A stretch of 6,828 nt of DNA, from the NCBI GenBank assembly GCA_030743445.1, contig JASLSL010000318.1, positions 1-6,828 on the forward strand, written 5' to 3'. Within the stretch, counting starts at the first letter, position 1. The number at the start of each line of letters is the position of its first letter. A model generated the notes under the pieces. That model was not told the DNA's origin. It did no database searches and worked only from the letters and a program-made list of their open reading frames with translations. Shown in pieces: positions 5,512 through 6,828 of this stretch. This DNA is from Alphaproteobacteria bacterium (GTDB lineage: Bacteria > Pseudomonadota > Alphaproteobacteria > UBA8366). Position numbers and translations under genes: made by a program.

Positions 5512-6462
5512 GTGAAGATAACCCTAGTCACCCCGGCCGACAAAGGCTCGCGTTCCGGAAACCGGACGACGGCGGACCGGTGGGCGCAAATTTTGCGCAA
5601 ACTGCGCCACCGGGTCGAGGTCGTGGTCGATTACGACGGCGCGCCGGCCCGCCTGATGGTGGCGATCCACGCTTGGCGAAGTGCGGCCCAAATCCGGCGC
5701 TTCAAGGAGACATATCCGGACCGGCCGCTGGTGCTCTGCCTCTCGGGCACCGACATCTACCGGTTCCAGCGCAGCCACCCGCAGGAGACCCTGCGCTCGA
5801 TGGAGCTCGCCGACGCGATCGTCTGCCTGCACGACCTGGTCGGTCGCGCGATCCCGGCGGAATTCGCCCGCAAGCTGAATGTAATTCGCCAGTCGGCGCT
5901 GCCCCTGAAGCGGGTTCCGCCGGTCAAGCGCAGCTTCGAGATCTGTGTCGTCGGTCATCTGCGCGACGAGAAGGACCCGCTGCGCGCCGCGATGGCGGTG
6001 CGCGACGTGCGGGAATCTTCCAAGCTGAAGGTCATCCAACTCGGCAAGGCGCACGACGAGGCCTGGGCCGCCAGCGCCGAGGCCCAGACCGCCAGCAATC
6101 CGCGCTACGAATGGCGCGGCGAGGTCCCGTACGGTCAGGTCCGCAAGATGTATGCCCGCGCCCGGGCGATGGTGATCTCGTCGCGCATGGAAGGCGGCGC
6201 CAACGTGATCTCCGAGGCCGTCGTCGCCGGCCTGCCGGTGATCGCGTCCGCGATCGACGGCAATGTGGGACTGCTGGGAATCGACTATCCGGGCTACTTC
6301 CCGCTCGAGGACACGGTGGCGCTGCGCGACCTGCTGCTGCGCGCCGAGACCGAACCGGAATTCCTCGCGACCCTCAAGCGCCACGGCGATCGCCTCGCGC
6401 CCGGCTTCGCGCCCGCGCGCGAACTCGCCGCCTGGCGCGACCTGATCGCGAAGTTGAAGTAG
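5512..6462 (+). CDS. senB: SenB-type selenosugar synthase (GT4-like glycosyltransferase)
   Basis: A 316-residue glycosyltransferase of the TIGR04348/SenB type. SenB enzymes are known to make a 1-selenosugar (such as seleno-GlcNAc) from a UDP-sugar and selenophosphate, for use by SenA. The N-terminal half has LVTPADKGSRSGNRTTADRW (5-24), VAIHAWRSA (50-58), LVLCLSGTDIYR (73-84) and RSMELADAIVCL (95-106). The C-terminal GT-B domain has CVVGHLRDEKDP (145-156), SSRMEGGANVISEA (223-236) with Glu227 and Glu235 in the E-x7-E spacing, and DGNVGLLGIDYPGYFP (249-264). No signal peptide or membrane segment is seen. The frame stays open far upstream through the senA antisense, but the GTG at 5512 is chosen because GAAGGG is correctly spaced and the protein then begins with the typical KITLVTP strand. 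Divergence from senA with a 21-base gap ties the two functionally. Confidence 0.85.
   Translation: MKITLVTPADKGSRSGNRTTADRWAQILRKLRHRVEVVVDYDGAPARLMVAIHAWRSAAQIRRFKETYPDRPLVLCLSGTDIYRFQRSHPQETLRSMELADAIVCLHDLVGRAIPAEFARKLNVIRQSALPLKRVPPVKRSFEICVVGHLRDEKDPLRAAMAVRDVRESSKLKVIQLGKAHDEAWAASAEAQTASNPRYEWRGEVPYGQVRKMYARARAMVISSRMEGGANVISEAVVAGLPVIASAIDGNVGLLGIDYPGYFPLEDTVALRDLLLRAETEPEFLATLKRHGDRLAPGFAPARELAAWRDLIAKLK
5515..5543 (-). promoter_or_regulatory. Candidate sigma70-type promoter for the senA-egtD operon inside senB
   Basis: On the minus strand TTGTCG (5543-5538) and TATCTT (5520-5515) are separated by exactly 17 bases. Transcription would start near 5508, giving a short leader of about 18 bases that contains the senA ribosome site. 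Both boxes match 4/6 to consensus. Its position just upstream of the only possible leader makes it the best candidate for the operon. Confidence 0.35.
5584..5598. repeat. Perfect inverted repeat in the senB 5' coding region (possible operator)
   Basis: GCGCAAA-T-TTTGCGC is a perfect 7-base inverted repeat with a one-base centre. It is centred about 100 bases upstream of the senA start and about 80 upstream of the candidate transcription start. An outer GGCGCA/TGCGCC pair (5583-5588 and 5603-5608) extends the symmetry imperfectly. It encodes AQILRKL of senB and uses several codons (ATT, TTG, AAA) that are rarer in this GC-rich gene. Confidence 0.35.
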
Positions 6463-6473
6463 GCCCCTTTATA

Positions 6474-6523
6474 TCGTCATCCCGGGCGACGCGCAGCGGA
6501 GACCCGGGACCCATTCCTGAAAC
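6474..6523 (+). repeat. REP-like palindromic unit, copy A
   Basis: Begins TCGTCATCCCGGGC, 11 bases after the senB stop, and ends CCCATTCCTGAAAC. TCCCGGG (6480-6486) pairs with CCCGGGA (6503-6509). It matches copies B and C at both ends, with a different loop. Being the first structure downstream of senB it may also end its transcript. Confidence 0.7.
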
Positions 6524-6548
6524 TACGCGAGTAGTATGGTGCCGCGGC
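6523..6548. other. Structured linker between inverted REP-like copies
   Basis: Contains CTAC-GCGA-GTAG (6523-6534), a perfect 4-base stem with a GNRA-type loop, and the palindrome GCCGCGGC (6541-6548). It separates copies A and B, which face each other. Confidence 0.45.
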
Positions 6549-6551
6549 GTC

Positions 6552-6602
6552 GTTTTCAGGCATGGATTCCGGATCGGCCCTTCAGACCGTCCGGAATGAC
6601 GA
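6552..6602 (-). repeat. REP-like palindromic unit, copy B (inverted)
   Basis: Read on the minus strand it begins TCGTCATTCCGGAC and ends GGAATCCATGCCTGAAAAC. ATTCCGGA (6566-6573) pairs with TCCGGAAT (6590-6597) in a perfect 8-base stem. It is inverted relative to copy A, so A plus B can also fold as one long hairpin of about 129 bases, with 12 of 14 outer and about 20 of 24 inner positions matching. Confidence 0.7.
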
Positions 6603-6633
6603 ATGGAGGGTGTCTGTACCAACCCCAACTTGC

Positions 6634-6669
6634 CGTCATTCCCGCGAAAGCGGGAATCGATGCCTGAAC
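6634..6669 (+). repeat. REP-like palindromic unit, copy C
   Basis: Begins CGTCATTCC and ends GGAATCGATGCCTGAAC, in the same orientation as copy A. Its core at 6638-6657 is a perfect stem, ATTCCCGC and GCGGGAAT around a GAAA loop. The core fits the ATTCCC-N8-GGGAAT pattern known for dispersed repeats in many Proteobacteria and in Neisseria (dRS3). Confidence 0.75.
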
Positions 6670-6828
6670 ATATCTCATCGGAGAGGCGATTAGCGACGAG
6701 CGCCGCTGCTACTTAAAAGGTGCCGCTACTTAAACCGACATTCCCCAGATAGCCTCCTGGTTCGCGGAAATCATACCACCGTGCCACCGTCGGGGGAACG
6801 GAACCATTTCCGCCGCCACCCGATGACC
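6670..6828. other. Unassigned end region with a short direct repeat
   Basis: I see no supported gene here. GCTACTTAAA occurs twice, at 6708-6717 and 6725-6734, 17 bases apart. Beyond it a minus-strand frame is open from the window edge to a TAA at 6730-6732 (32 codons), and a plus-strand frame is open from GTG at 6781 to the edge. Neither has a recognisable motif or ribosome site. The end of a mobile element or of a neighbouring gene are both possible. Confidence 0.4.

Noticed and set aside
6474..6669. CRISPR array
   Set aside because: The repeated units differ in length and orientation, form internal hairpins, and there are no regular spacers.
6730..6828. Minus-strand frame open from the window edge (32 codons) as the end of a gene
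   Set aside because: No recognisable motif; too short to judge and equally open frames exist on the plus strand.

Overview
The window is GC-rich and almost fully coding. It looks like an alphaproteobacterium, possibly Rhodospirillales-like. The grounds are the codon bias, a textbook CtrA-type box (TTAA-N7-TTAA) in one AT-rich intergenic stretch, and REP-like palindromic repeats of the CGTCATTCC...GGAAT type. No rRNA, tRNA or CRISPR array is visible. Taxonomy is an inference; no marker gene is present.

Left part (1-1404, + strand): the C-terminal two thirds of an FAD-binding oxidase resembling alkyldihydroxyacetonephosphate synthase, followed after 9 bases by a small DUF962/Mpo1-like membrane protein. 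The two form a probable lipid-related operon. It converges on a small minus-strand gene of unknown function (1449-1796 or 1853). That protein contains an internal duplication, and a CtrA-like box with four TTAACC repeats lies just upstream.

Centre and right (1938-6462): this is the main interest. A minus-strand operon reads senA/egtB-type nonheme iron sulfoxide/selenoxide synthase (5490 to 4177), then egtD histidine methyltransferase (4148 to 3180), then a glycoside-hydrolase-like TIM-barrel protein (3125 to 1938). Only 21 bases from the start of the first gene, and divergent from it, is a glycosyltransferase of the SenB selenosugar-synthase type (5512-6462). EgtD makes hercynine (trimethylhistidine). 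SenB is known to make a 1-selenosugar from a UDP-sugar and selenophosphate. SenA joins the two on the way to selenoneine, the selenium analogue of ergothioneine. The cluster is therefore best read as selenoneine biosynthesis rather than plain ergothioneine biosynthesis. The selenophosphate synthetase (SenC/SelD) must be elsewhere. The GH-like third gene is the least explained member.

Right end (6463-6828): no convincing gene. It holds three copies of one REP-like palindromic unit (two inverted with respect to each other, then a third in direct orientation), then a short direct repeat, and the window ends in sequence I cannot assign.
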